This document shows positions 16,624 through 25,042 of a DNA stretch of 64,000 bases, piece after piece. The notes under the pieces were generated by a model. It saw only the letters and a list, made by a program, of their open reading frames with translations. It had not been told where the DNA came from and ran no database searches. Both the position numbers and the translations under genes were made by a program. This DNA comes from JBFMFH01 sp964481395 (GTDB taxonomy: Bacteria; Acidobacteriota; Vicinamibacteria; Vicinamibacterales; JAKQTR01): the NCBI GenBank assembly GCA_964481395.1, contig CAYZYG010000008.1, positions 13,496 to 77,495 of the forward strand. The letters run 5' to 3'. The first letter of the stretch is position 1, and every line of letters begins with the position of its first letter.

Positions 16624-19017
16624 ATGCGCGACCTGATGCGCTGCCGGTCCCGTGAGTGCTGGGTCGTTGCCGGCATCGCCGCGGTCTTCCTCGCGCTGCA
16701 CCTGCCGTATCTCGCGTCGGCCCTCGCCGACATCGACTCCGTGAACCTGGCGCTCGGCCTGCGTGATTTCGACCCTGCCCAGCACAGGCCGCACCCCCCT
16801 GGATACCCGATCTTCATCGCGCTCGGGAAGCTCGCGTCGCTCGTGCTGACCGAGCCGCGGGCGCTCGCCATCTGGGGCGTCCTGTTTGCTGCCGCAGCGG
16901 CGTTCGCGTTGTGGATCTGCTTCAGCGCACTCGAGCGGGCAGACGACCCGGGCGGGGCCGGCGCCCGGCACGCCAGCAGCAGCTCTGGTACCGCGGTTGC
17001 GGCGGCGGCTGTCGCGCTCAGCGCCCCGCTGGTCTGGATGAGCGCATCCCGGCCGATGACGGACCTCGCCGGGCTTGGTGCGGCCGCCATCGCTCAGGCC
17101 TTGCTGGCGGCCGGTCTCGCCAGGCAGAACCTGCGGACGGGCGAGACTTCGACCGGTGCCGACGCCGTGCAGGCCGTCGAGTCGGGCCGGCTCATCCTGA
17201 TGGGCGCGTTCGCCGCCGCGCTGGCGATCGGCGTCCGCTCGCAGGCGGTGTGGCTCACGCTGCCCCTCCTCGCGTACGTCCTGACGGACCGGGTCGGGCG
17301 CGGGGCTGCGGGCGCGCTGATCGGCAGCACCGTGTGGTTTCTGGTGGGCACGCTTCTGTGGGCGGTGCCGCTCGTGATTGCCAGCGGCGGCGTAACGGCG
17401 TACTGGGCGGCCTTCAGGAATCAGGCCGGAGAGGACTGGACGGACGCTGACATCCTCGCAACGCACCCGGGAGTACACAAGGCTGCTGCGGCACTCGTCG
17501 ACACGTTCATCCGCCCGTGGGACTCGTACTGGCTGGGCGGAGTCATCGTGCTGCTCGCGGCCGCGGGCGTGATCGTGCTCGCGGTCCGGGGCCGGCGCGC
17601 CCTGTACGCGTTACTGTCGGTGGCGGTGCCGTACGGCGCGTTCCACCTGCTGTTCCAGGAGACCGCGCACACCCGCTACGCCATTCCCCTCGTGCCGATC
17701 GTGGCCTACCTGGCGATGCGCGGCCTCGCCGCCGCCGGGCGCCGGGCGCTCGTGGCCGGGGCGGCCGTCATCGTCCTGGTGAGCGTCGTATCGACGCAGC
17801 CCAAGCTCGCGGCCTACTCGCGGGGAGGGAGTCCCTCGGCGTCTCTGCTCGCGGCCATGAGGGCCCGGATCGAGTCGGGGCTGACAGAGCCGCGACCCGT
17901 TCTGCGGCTGCCCCAGGCCCTGGCCCTGGCCTGGCGCGACGAACGCCTCGGGCTCGACGCCGTTCCCACGCTGAGAGCGCGTCAGTGGACCGCCCTGGTC
18001 GAGCACTGGCGAGGCGGTTCGACACGTCCCGTCTGGTACGTGGCCGAGCCGGAGGCGAGCGGGCTCGACAATCGCCACGACCTCGTCCAGTTCGATCCGT
18101 CGGCGCGCCGACTGGTCGGCTCATGGCGGTGGCCGTTTCAGCCCGCGAATCTGCTGGGAGGCGTGCGCCCGTCCGACCTCGACTGGTACGAACTGGATCC
18201 GCCAGGATGGATGATGCTCGACAGCGGGTCGCTCACGCCACGGCTCGCGGGCCTGGCCGCCGGGGACACGGGAGGACTGACGCGTGGCGGCCTGAGGATG
18301 CTCGTGCGGCGCCGTGCCGGTCCCGTCAATGTGATGGTCGGGGGGCGCAACCTCGGCAAGGCTGGCGCGCCAGCCGTGATCTTCACCCTGTCGGTCGACG
18401 GGGAGGTACGCGACTCGTGGACCGTCGCGCCGTCGCCGGGGTTCTTCGTCCGCACGTGGGCGTGGCCCGATGGCGTGGCTGCAGGCGAGGGGGCGTACGC
18501 GCTGATGTCGATCCGGGCCTCGGTTGACGGCCGCGACGAACCCGCCCTGGCCGCGATCGAACAATTCGACGTGCAGCCGGCGGGACGCCCGATCCTGGCG
18601 TTCGGCGAGGGATGGCACGAGCAGGAGTACGACCCGTCGACCGGACGCCTGTGGCGATGGGCAGGTGAGCGAGCCACCGTCCGCGTCATCGGGGCTGCGG
18701 GAGATGCCCTACTCCGGGTGACTGGCGAAGCGCCGTCGCGGTACTTCGACCATCCGGCCCGCGTCGTCGTGTTGGGCGCCGGCAGGGTGCTGTTCGAATC
18801 GACGGTGAGCGATGATTACGACTGGACGATTCCGCTGCCGGCTGACGTATTGCGCGCTTCGGACGGCCGTCTGACGATAGCCACGGATCAGAGCTTCAGA
18901 CCGGCAGATCGGCAGGACAGTCCGGACGCGAGGGTGCTTGGTCTGCGCACGTTCATCGTGTCGCTGACGCCGGCTTCCTGGCCAGGCACAGCAGCGAGCT
19001 TCCGAACGGCAGGTTGA
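16624..19017 (+). CDS. Large integral membrane protein, GT-C glycosyltransferase-like
   Basis: 797 residues. The first 400 contain about ten membrane helices. The first periplasmic loop carries DIDSVNLALGLRDFDPAQHR followed by PHPPGYP, the acidic-pair-plus-HPPGYP pattern of GT-C fold (GT39-like) transferases that use lipid-linked sugars. The last 390 residues are soluble and strand-rich, with no motif I recognise. The gene follows larE by ten bases and may be read through from it, although it has no obvious ribosome site. Its last 65 bases overlap the convergent methyltransferase gene. Sugar and acceptor are unknown. Confidence 0.72.
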   Translation: MRDLMRCRSRECWVVAGIAAVFLALHLPYLASALADIDSVNLALGLRDFDPAQHRPHPPGYPIFIALGKLASLVLTEPRALAIWGVLFAAAAAFALWICFSALERADDPGGAGARHASSSSGTAVAAAAVALSAPLVWMSASRPMTDLAGLGAAAIAQALLAAGLARQNLRTGETSTGADAVQAVESGRLILMGAFAAALAIGVRSQAVWLTLPLLAYVLTDRVGRGAAGALIGSTVWFLVGTLLWAVPLVIASGGVTAYWAAFRNQAGEDWTDADILATHPGVHKAAAALVDTFIRPWDSYWLGGVIVLLAAAGVIVLAVRGRRALYALLSVAVPYGAFHLLFQETAHTRYAIPLVPIVAYLAMRGLAAAGRRALVAGAAVIVLVSVVSTQPKLAAYSRGGSPSASLLAAMRARIESGLTEPRPVLRLPQALALAWRDERLGLDAVPTLRARQWTALVEHWRGGSTRPVWYVAEPEASGLDNRHDLVQFDPSARRLVGSWRWPFQPANLLGGVRPSDLDWYELDPPGWMMLDSGSLTPRLAGLAAGDTGGLTRGGLRMLVRRRAGPVNVMVGGRNLGKAGAPAVIFTLSVDGEVRDSWTVAPSPGFFVRTWAWPDGVAAGEGAYALMSIRASVDGRDEPALAAIEQFDVQPAGRPILAFGEGWHEQEYDPSTGRLWRWAGERATVRVIGAAGDALLRVTGEAPSRYFDHPARVVVLGAGRVLFESTVSDDYDWTIPLPADVLRASDGRLTIATDQSFRPADRQDSPDARVLGLRTFIVSLTPASWPGTAASFRTAG

Positions 19018-19711
19018 CGGATCGAATCACCCGGGCCTCGGCGCGCAGCGCTGCGGCCAGCAGCGCGTTGACGGGCCTCGGTGGCACGGTGATGTCCGCC
19101 TCTGCGTGCTCGACCGGCGACAGCCCCACGACGCGCTGGTAGGTTCGCACGGCCAGCATGAGAGGGAAGAGCGAGGCGTTCGTGTACGTGACCCGTTCGA
19201 CGCGGAATCCCGCGGACATCAGCAGCCCGCTCAAGCTCGCCCGTGTGTAGCGTCGCACTTCAGCCGAGAGAACCGAATGGTCCCCGTGCAGGATCGGCAT
19301 GGCGGCCACGTTCACGACCAATCCTCCGCCGGGTCTGAGCACGCGCCACATTTCCCGGACCGCGCGGCGCTCCAGGTCCGAGTCGAGGCAGTAGAGCACA
19401 TCGAAGGAGGTGACGGCGTCGAACGCCTCGTCTCGGAATGGCAACTGGCCGACGCTGGCGCGAGCCACGCGGGTTTCACCGCGCGAGCGCGCGACGGTGA
19501 GGCCCGCCCAGGTCAGGTCGATGCCGATTGTAGAGCCGAACGCACCGAGCAGCCGGAGATTGTGTCCCGTTCCGCACCCGCAGTCGAGGAGTCGCGGCGC
19601 GCAGGCTTGCTCCACGGCGCGGGCGACGAACGGGCGCACCATGCGTCGGAATCCGCGGAACCAGAAATGCTGTTCCTCGGCTCGAGCCGTGGCTTGCAGA
19701 AGGCGGTCCAC
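18953..19711 (-). CDS. SAM-dependent methyltransferase, class I
   Basis: 252 residues of the Methyltransf_11/25 type. Motif I is RLLDCGCGTGHNL. It is followed by GIDLTWAGL (acidic end of strand two), PFRDEAFDAVTSFDVLYCL and EMWRVLRPGGGLVVN. The N-terminus HFWFRGFRRMVRPF is common in methyltransferases of cell-surface or lipid loci. The substrate is not visible. GTG at 19711 is chosen because TACAAT lies exactly six bases upstream, predicting a leaderless message. The 3' end overlaps the membrane-protein gene by 65 bases. Confidence 0.85.
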   Translation of the reverse strand: MDRLLQATARAEEQHFWFRGFRRMVRPFVARAVEQACAPRLLDCGCGTGHNLRLLGAFGSTIGIDLTWAGLTVARSRGETRVARASVGQLPFRDEAFDAVTSFDVLYCLDSDLERRAVREMWRVLRPGGGLVVNVAAMPILHGDHSVLSAEVRRYTRASLSGLLMSAGFRVERVTYTNASLFPLMLAVRTYQRVVGLSPVEHAEADITVPPRPVNALLAAALRAEARVIRSVNLPFGSSLLCLARKPASATR

Positions 19712-19717
19712 GCCGCC

Positions 19718-19723
19718 ATTGTA
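19718..19723 (-). promoter_or_regulatory. -10 box of a leaderless methyltransferase transcript
   Basis: TACAAT on the minus strand, six bases before GTG 19711, so that the predicted +1 is the G of the start codon. Confidence 0.5.
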
Positions 19724-19774
19724 ACTACGCACGGCGGAGAACGCCCAAAACTGGCCAGTTCTGACCGAATTGCG

Positions 19775-19803
19775 TTGACAGGTACGGCCACAGCCGATAG
19801 AGT
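19775..19803 (+). promoter_or_regulatory. Sigma70 promoter of the pal-like gene
   Basis: TTGACA (19775-19780), a 17-base spacer and TAGAGT (19798-19803). The predicted start near 19810 leaves about 100 bases of leader before GGGAGGAG and ATG 19913. Confidence 0.75.
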
Positions 19804-19912
19804 CCAAGGAACGGTCGGCTCGTTCTGGCCCGCAAGCTGGAATTGTGCGCTGCCGTGCTGCCCCGGTGCCGAGAAGGCGTGTCTTGACATGACGCAGGGA
19901 GGAGATTGCACG

Positions 19913-20482
19913 ATGAACCGAATCGCGAAGGTGCTGGTTCTCATCGTTGTCTGCGCGGCCGTTGGGCTGAGCGTGGCCTGTGCCAAGAAACCGCCGGTTC
20001 CTGCGCCGCCGCCACCGCCTCCGCCGGCCGCACCGCCGCCACCGCCACCGCCGCCGCCGCCGCCCAAGCCGGCTCCGGAGGCCCCGAAGCCGCTGACGGA
20101 GGAAGAGATCTTCGCGAAGAAGACGCTTGCCGAACTGAACGCGGAGCAGCCCCTGGCCGACGTGTACTTCGACTACGACAAGGCCGATCTTCTGGAGCCC
20201 GCCCGCGCAGCCCTGCAACGCAACGCGGAGTGGCTGAAGAAGTGGACGTCCACGCGGATTACGGTCGAGGGCCACTGCGACTCGCGCGGCACGAACGAGT
20301 ACAACATCGGCCTCGGCGAGCGCCGGGCCGCGGCCGTGCGTGATTACCTGGCGAGCCTCGGCGTCGGCGTCGATCGGATCATGTCGGTGAGCAAGGGTGA
20401 GGAGTCACCGTTCTGCACCGAAGAGAACGAGGCGTGCTGGTCGCAGAACCGCCGGGGGCACTTCATCATCACGGCAAAGTAG
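19913..20482 (+). CDS. pal: Peptidoglycan-associated lipoprotein (OmpA C-terminal domain)
   Basis: 189 residues. The signal peptide ends in a lipobox (LSVAC), so the mature protein is lipid-anchored, expected in the outer membrane. A Pro/Ala linker with long proline runs (residues 25-58) would need EF-P for smooth translation. The C-terminal OmpA-like domain has VYFDYDKADL, EGHCDSRGTNEYNIGLGERRA and a final RRGHFIITAK, and should bind peptidoglycan. GGGAGGAG precedes ATG 19913. tolB and ybgF, the usual neighbours, are not here. Confidence 0.93.
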   Translation: MNRIAKVLVLIVVCAAVGLSVACAKKPPVPAPPPPPPPAAPPPPPPPPPPPKPAPEAPKPLTEEEIFAKKTLAELNAEQPLADVYFDYDKADLLEPARAALQRNAEWLKKWTSTRITVEGHCDSRGTNEYNIGLGERRAAAVRDYLASLGVGVDRIMSVSKGEESPFCTEENEACWSQNRRGHFIITAK

Positions 20483-20503
20483 CCGGCCGGGACGAGATCG
20501 CGA

Positions 20504-20538
20504 GGGGCGGCGCGCCTGTGGCACGCCGCCCCTTGTCT
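20504..20538 (+). terminator. Intrinsic terminator after pal
   Basis: A perfect 9-bp stem (20504-20512 with 20524-20532), extended by three more pairs inside, is followed by TTGTCT. It lies 22 bases after the pal stop and just before the convergent pyrF end, so it may serve both. Confidence 0.7.
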
Positions 20539-20552
20539 GTACGCGCGATGAC

Positions 20553-21305
20553 TCAGACGGACGGGATGCCCGTCTGCTGGATCCCCAGCGACGCCGCGAT
20601 CCCCAGCGCGGCAGCCCGCGGATCAGGGGCGGCGATGATAGGCCGGCCCACGACGATGAAGCTGGCGCCCGCCGCGACCGCGTCCGGGGCGCTGAGGGTG
20701 CGGGCCTGATCGTCACGCCGGGCAGCGGCCGTTGCCGAACCGGAGCGGATGCCCGGTGTCACGAGCGTAAAGTCCGCCCGGCAGATCTGGCGCAGTCTGG
20801 CCACTTCCAGAGGCGACGCCACGACGCCATCCAGCCCCGCACGCTCCGCCAGCGCCGCGAGCGCCTCCACTTGCGCCAGCAGCCGGCGTCCCACGCCGAT
20901 CGAGCCCAGCATGTCGTCGTCGAAGCTGGTGAGCACGGTGATGGCGATGACCAGCGGCGCACGCCGTCCCAGCGCCTGGGCTGCGTCTCCAGCCGCGTCG
21001 CGCGCCGCCTTCATCATGGCGAGGCCCCCGGCAGCGTGCACGTCGATCATCCAGGCACCCAGCTTGGCCGCCTCGGCGGCGGCGCCCGCCACCGTGTTCG
21101 GGATGTCGTGGTACTTGAGATCGAGGAACACGCGGTGTCCGCGCCCGGCGAGACGCCGGACCACGTCCGGTCCGGCCGCCGTGAAGAGCTGGCTCCCGAC
21201 CTTGACGGCACCGACGCTGTCACCCAGGTCATTCGCGATCTCGAGGGCGCGTTCCGCTGAATCGACGTCCAGCGCGACGATGATGGGGTTCGGCCGATCG
21301 GCCAT
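20553..21305 (-). CDS. pyrF: Orotidine 5'-phosphate decarboxylase
   Basis: 250 residues; catalyses OMP to UMP, the last step of pyrimidine synthesis. Conserved parts are ALDVDSAERAL (substrate Asp), KVGSQLF, the catalytic FLDLKYHDIPNTV (D-x-K-x-x-D), ITVLTSFDD, LVTPGIR and FIVVGRPI. It is the third gene of the minus-strand pyrK-pyrD-pyrF unit, 14 bases after pyrD. Confidence 0.96.
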   Translation of the reverse strand: MADRPNPIIVALDVDSAERALEIANDLGDSVGAVKVGSQLFTAAGPDVVRRLAGRGHRVFLDLKYHDIPNTVAGAAAEAAKLGAWMIDVHAAGGLAMMKAARDAAGDAAQALGRRAPLVIAITVLTSFDDDMLGSIGVGRRLLAQVEALAALAERAGLDGVVASPLEVARLRQICRADFTLVTPGIRSGSATAAARRDDQARTLSAPDAVAAGASFIVVGRPIIAAPDPRAAALGIAASLGIQQTGIPSV

Positions 21306-21319
21306 GGCGGTGTGCCTCG

Positions 21320-22237
21320 TCAGTCTGTGCGGAGCCCGCCGACGAGGTCGGCGGCCCGCGCGACCCCGTGCCGGCCGAGATAGGCGGTGAGGCCTTCCAG
21401 CAGGCGGGGCCAGATGAAGGGGTCGACGAAGCTGGCCGTTCCCACCTGAACGGCCGTTGCGCCGGCCAGCATGAACTCGACGACGTCCTGTGCGCTCGCG
21501 ATCCCGCCCATTCCCACCACGGGAATGCGCACGGCCTTCGCGCACTCGTAGACCATGCGGACCGCAATCGGCCGGATGGCCGGGCCGCTGAGGCCGCCCA
21601 TCATGTTCGAGAGGCGCGGGCGCCGGGTCTCCACGTCGATGACCATCGCGAGGAACGTGTTCACCAGCGACACGGCGTCGGCACCGGCCTCCTCCGCCGC
21701 CTTGGCGAACGACGACACGCTCGTCACGTTGGGCGTCAGCTTCGGCATGAGCGGGAGGGGCGTGGCTTTGCGCACGGCGCTGACCACGTCGTGGGTGCTG
21801 ACGAGATTGCAGCCGAACTGGATGCCGCCCTCTTTGATGTTCGGGCAGGAGATGTTGAGTTCCAGTGCGGCCACGCCCTCGACGTCCGAGAGGATCCGGC
21901 ACACTTCGACGTACTCGGCGACGCTGCTTCCGCAGACGTTGACGATGACGGTCGCGCCGAGCCGGCGCAGTTCCGGCATCTTCTCGGCGACGAACCGGTG
22001 AACGCCGATGCCCTGCAGGCCGATGGCGTTGACCATGCCCGACGGCGTCTCGACGATGCGCGGGGGTGGATGGCCTTCGCGCTCGTGTAAGTACAGGCCC
22101 TTGACCACCACGGCGCCGAGGCTGGCGAGATCGACGACGTCCGCGTATTCCACGCCGTACCCGAAGCACCCGCTGGCGGTCATGACCGGGTTCTGCAGGC
22201 GCAGCGAACCGATGGAGACGCCGAGGTCGGGGATCAT
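21320..22237 (-). CDS. pyrD: Dihydroorotate dehydrogenase, class 1B catalytic subunit
   Basis: 305 residues; an FMN enzyme that oxidises dihydroorotate. Motifs are NPVMTASGCFGYG, NAIGLQGIG, the class 1 active-site region LELNISCPNIKEGG (Cys as base), LMPKLTPNV and GMGGIASAQDVVEFMLAGA. A class 1B type is inferred because the next gene upstream is pyrK, overlapping by four bases (ATGA). The frame is open far upstream, but the ATG at 22237 gives the family N-terminus. Confidence 0.96.
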   Translation of the reverse strand: MIPDLGVSIGSLRLQNPVMTASGCFGYGVEYADVVDLASLGAVVVKGLYLHEREGHPPPRIVETPSGMVNAIGLQGIGVHRFVAEKMPELRRLGATVIVNVCGSSVAEYVEVCRILSDVEGVAALELNISCPNIKEGGIQFGCNLVSTHDVVSAVRKATPLPLMPKLTPNVTSVSSFAKAAEEAGADAVSLVNTFLAMVIDVETRRPRLSNMMGGLSGPAIRPIAVRMVYECAKAVRIPVVGMGGIASAQDVVEFMLAGATAVQVGTASFVDPFIWPRLLEGLTAYLGRHGVARAADLVGGLRTD

Positions 22238-23049
22238 TCCCACACGATCGCCTTTCCATCCATGACCGGCCCTGACAGGCAGGAACGCACGAAGTGCGCG
22301 CGGCCGTCCGCCTCTCTCACCCGGACGACGCAGCTGTAGCATCCGCCCATACCGCATCCCATGATGCGTTCCATCGAGATTTCCGACGGTCGGCCGTACC
22401 GATCCGCCAGTCGGGCGACGGCCTTGAGCATCGGTTCGGGGCCGCAGGCGTAGAGCATGAGACTGCGGCTCGCGGGCGCCGCCGCGAGCGCTTCCTCGAG
22501 CGGCCCCGTCACAAAGCCGGCCGTGCCACGGCTGCCGTCCTCGGTCGCCAGCGCCAGCGCGATGCCTCTGGTCGTGAACCAGTCCAGATAGAAGAGATCC
22601 TCGGCGCGTCGTCCCCCGTAGAAGAGGGTTGACCGAACGCCCCCGGCCCGGAGCGTATCGGCCAGCAGGCCGAACGGCGCCAGGCCAACCCCGCCGGCGA
22701 CCATCCAGGCCTCGGTCGGCGGCGAAACGACGGAGAACGGTTGACCGAGGGGGCCTAGGCAGCTGAAGCGATCGCCGGCGCCGGCGTCGCACAGTCTGGA
22801 GGTGCCGGGGCCAACGCGCTTGACCAGGATCGAAAAACCCGAGGGGCTGCCTCCGGAGTGCAGGACCTCGAACACCGAGAACGGACGGCGGAGAAGCGGA
22901 TCCGTACCGTCGGACGTCCTGACCATCACGAACTGCCCGGGTTTGGCAGCTGAGGCGAGTTCGGGGGCGTCGAACGCGAGCACACTGTAGTCCGCGGACA
23001 GGCGTGTGTTGCTGGTCACCCTTGCCAGCGCGTCGAGCGGCACGGCCAT
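22234..23049 (-). CDS. pyrK: Dihydroorotate dehydrogenase electron-transfer subunit
   Basis: 271 residues; carries electrons from PyrD to NAD+ through FAD and a [2Fe-2S] cluster. The FAD motif is RRPFSVFE. The NAD region is VAGGVGLAPF and YACGPEPMLKAV. The cluster cysteines are in MGCGMGGCYSC and a later SCLSGP. First gene of pyrK-pyrD-pyrF. It has no ribosome site: a TATACT box ends exactly seven bases before the A of ATG 23049, predicting a leaderless message. Confidence 0.95.
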   Translation of the reverse strand: MAVPLDALARVTSNTRLSADYSVLAFDAPELASAAKPGQFVMVRTSDGTDPLLRRPFSVFEVLHSGGSPSGFSILVKRVGPGTSRLCDAGAGDRFSCLGPLGQPFSVVSPPTEAWMVAGGVGLAPFGLLADTLRAGGVRSTLFYGGRRAEDLFYLDWFTTRGIALALATEDGSRGTAGFVTGPLEEALAAAPASRSLMLYACGPEPMLKAVARLADRYGRPSEISMERIMGCGMGGCYSCVVRVREADGRAHFVRSCLSGPVMDGKAIVWE

Positions 23050-23054
23050 GGCGC

Positions 23055-23064
23055 CAGTATACTG
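23055..23064. promoter_or_regulatory. Palindromic bidirectional -10 box (CAGTATACTG) for two leaderless genes
   Basis: The 10-base palindrome gives TATACT on plus at 23058-23063 and TATACT on minus at 23061-23056. Six bases later on each strand lies the start codon: GTG 23070 on plus and ATG 23049 on minus. Both predicted +1 positions are therefore the first base of a start codon. No -35 box is clear on either side. Confidence 0.6.
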
Positions 23065-23069
23065 CTCCT

Positions 23070-24818
23070 GTGCGCTACCTGCGGATGCTCACCAACACGG
23101 TCATCGGGGGCACGCTGGTCGCGCTGTACCTGACGATTGTCGTCCTGCAGATCAACCCGCGATACCCGATCACCGGGCTTCCCGCGCTCGCGGCGACGCT
23201 GGTCCTCTCGTACGGACTCCACGCAGCGGCAGCCTACTACGTGCTGGTGGTCGTCAGACAACTGCTCGCGACGGAGGTCATCTCGCCCGGCTGGATCAGC
23301 TACCGCTTCCTGGTATGGCTGTCGGCGCTGGGCTCGGTCATCGGCGCCGCCCTGATGTGGGCGAACCGGCACAGTTTCGAGGAGGTGCTGGAAACCGATG
23401 CCCTCCGGCGAATGACCGCCGGCGCGATCGCCCTGTCGGTCGCTGCGGCGATCTGCGTGATCCTGCTGCTCAGCTATCGTCTGCAGGGCCGGCGCAAGTC
23501 GGCGGCCAGCACAGTCGTGCTCGCCGTGACGATGCTGGCGTCGGTGGCGGTACCGCTGACGTTGAGAGGACCCGGCACCGGCCGGCTGGTCGCTGCGACG
23601 TGGCCCGCCCCGGGGCTCCAGCCGGTGGCCGGCGGCCCGGCCGCGCGGGTCACGCTCGTGCTCCTCGAGGGCGCCTCGCTGGACGTGATCATCCCGGCGG
23701 CCGCGAGCGGCCGACTGCCGCACTTCAGCCAGGTGATGGACGAAGGGGCGTCGATGCACCTCGCCAGCCTGCGGCCAACGCAGCCGGGCACCGTCTGGAC
23801 GGCCGCCGGAACGGGCAAACTGCCATTCAGGAATGGAGTGCGCTCCGCGGCGACGTACTGGCCGCCATGGAGCCGGAACAGCCTCGAAGTCCTGCCTGAC
23901 TACGGCTTCGCCCACGCCCTGGTCAGGTTCGGCCTGCTTCGTCAGCAGGTGCATTCCAGCCTCGACCGCACCGCGAGGCCCATCTGGGCGATCCTGAGCA
24001 GTCAGGGGGTTCCGGTCGGCATGGTCAACTGGTCGATCACGCACCCGGCACGTCCCGTGCGGGGCTACGTGGTGAGTGACCGGTTCGACGCCTCGCGCGC
24101 GGCGGCCGTCGGGTTGGAGGGATCGGAGTCCATCTGGCCGCGCGAGGCCGCGTCGATCGTCAGCGCCGTCGTCGCGAGCCGCCCTTCGCCGGCCCCGCCC
24201 GCCCGGGAAGGGCCGGCAGCCCTCGACCTCGAGGGGCGGATCGACGCGACCTGTCAGGCCGATCGGGTGTACGAGCAAGTGGCCGCGGAACTCGACCGCG
24301 CCTGGCCGGCGCGCTTCCGAGCCGTGCGGTACGGGTGCCTCGATGCCGCAGGACATTACTTCCTGCGCTACGCCGCACCGGCGGCGTTCGGTGATGTGTC
24401 CGCCGAGGAGGTCCTGAGGTACGGCGGCGTGCTGCTGGACCGTTACCTGGCGGCCGACGCGATCGTCGGGCGCGAGATGAGCGCGCTGCGCCCCGGCGAC
24501 CTGCTGCTCGTGGCGTCGGGATTCGGCATGGAACCGCTGGGCGTGGGTAAACGGCTGCTCGAACGGGTTTTCGGCAACCCGGAACTGAGCGGCACGCACG
24601 AGCGTGCGCCGGACGGCTTCCTGCTCGCCTACGGTTCTCTGGTGAAACCCGGGCACTACCCGCGGGCATCCGTCCTCGACCTGACGCCGACCGTGCTCTA
24701 TTACCTTGGCCTGCCGGTCGGGCGCGACATGGACGGGTACGCCCGCACGGACCTCTTCGTTCGGGACCTGACGGCGGAACGGCCCATCACGTTCATTCCC
24801 ACCTACGAGGGGCGGTAG
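23070..24818 (+). CDS. Membrane-anchored alkaline phosphatase-superfamily protein (type I phosphodiesterase-like)
   Basis: 582 residues. The first 190 contain about five membrane helices. The rest resembles the type I phosphodiesterase/nucleotide pyrophosphatase fold: LVLLEGASLDVI (metal acidic residue position), GTVWTAAGTGKLPFRNGVRS around the nucleophile Thr/Ser, and late LLLVASGFGMEPLG, SGTHERAPDGFLLAYG and LDLTPTVLYYLGLPVGRDMDG. These last motifs are shared with phosphoglycerate mutase-like and sulfatase relatives. Some metal ligands are non-standard (EGAS rather than D-G). The start is GTG 23070 or ATG 23085; the former matches the bidirectional -10. Confidence 0.72.
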   Translation: MRYLRMLTNTVIGGTLVALYLTIVVLQINPRYPITGLPALAATLVLSYGLHAAAAYYVLVVVRQLLATEVISPGWISYRFLVWLSALGSVIGAALMWANRHSFEEVLETDALRRMTAGAIALSVAAAICVILLLSYRLQGRRKSAASTVVLAVTMLASVAVPLTLRGPGTGRLVAATWPAPGLQPVAGGPAARVTLVLLEGASLDVIIPAAASGRLPHFSQVMDEGASMHLASLRPTQPGTVWTAAGTGKLPFRNGVRSAATYWPPWSRNSLEVLPDYGFAHALVRFGLLRQQVHSSLDRTARPIWAILSSQGVPVGMVNWSITHPARPVRGYVVSDRFDASRAAAVGLEGSESIWPREAASIVSAVVASRPSPAPPAREGPAALDLEGRIDATCQADRVYEQVAAELDRAWPARFRAVRYGCLDAAGHYFLRYAAPAAFGDVSAEEVLRYGGVLLDRYLAADAIVGREMSALRPGDLLLVASGFGMEPLGVGKRLLERVFGNPELSGTHERAPDGFLLAYGSLVKPGHYPRASVLDLTPTVLYYLGLPVGRDMDGYARTDLFVRDLTAERPITFIPTYEGR

Positions 24819-24830
24819 GAGGGTGAGCCT

Positions 24831-24863
24831 CGTCGGGAATCGGGCGTCGGGAATCGGGATTCG
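24831..24863 (+). repeat. GGGAATC/GGGATTC tandem repeat (single arm)
   Basis: Four degenerate copies of a seven- to ten-base word (TCGGGAATCGGG-like) just after the phosphodiesterase gene. No facing pyrimidine-rich arm is visible. Confidence 0.6.
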
Positions 24864-24900
24864 GCGGACATTGGCGCCATGCCGAGAACACAGGTGCGGG

Positions 24901-24909
24901 TGGTATACT
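24901..24909 (+). promoter_or_regulatory. Extended -10 promoter of pyrR-pyrB-pyrC
   Basis: TGGTATACT fits an extended -10 (TGn-TATACT). The start would be 24916, two bases before the leader hairpin. Confidence 0.6.
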
Positions 24910-24917
24910 CTCCGGGA

Positions 24918-24950
24918 CTCTTTAAGCGCGGACCGGGAGTCCGCAAAGAG
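24918..24950 (+). promoter_or_regulatory. PyrR-like leader hairpin at the 5' end of the pyr mRNA
   Basis: CTCTTT (24918-24923) pairs with AAAGAG (24945-24950), and GCGGAC (24928-24933) with GTCCGC (24939-24944). The left strand has an AAGC bulge and the apical loop is CGGGA. The sequence AGTCC then GAGG recalls the PyrR-binding element (ARUCC...GAGG), but the spacing between the two parts is longer than usual. The GAGG that ends the hairpin is also the ribosome site of the leader ORF at 24959. Confidence 0.5.
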
Positions 24951-24958
24951 GTGCCGCC

Positions 24959-25042
24959 ATGAAGGCCAGCCTGCCCGATCGCGTACTCTCCCCTGACAGT
25001 TGGCGTTGTGCGTTTCTCCGGAGGTCCGCATGCCGGTCCTGA
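24959..25042 (+). CDS. Leader ORF overlapping the pyrR start (27 codons)
   Basis: ATG at 24959 follows GAGGTGCCGCC, and the frame ends with TGA at 25040-25042, 10 bases past the pyrR ATG at 25030. The peptide begins MKASLPDRVLSPDSWR and has no recognised motif. Because its ribosome site is inside the PyrR-like hairpin and its stop lies inside pyrR, its translation could control access to pyrR. It may equally be chance. Confidence 0.35.
   Translation: MKASLPDRVLSPDSWRCAFLRRSACRS

Noticed and set aside
18953..20275. Single 440-residue minus-strand gene
   Set aside because: The upstream part is antisense to pal and translates to low-complexity Gly/Arg; the methyltransferase begins at GTG 19711.
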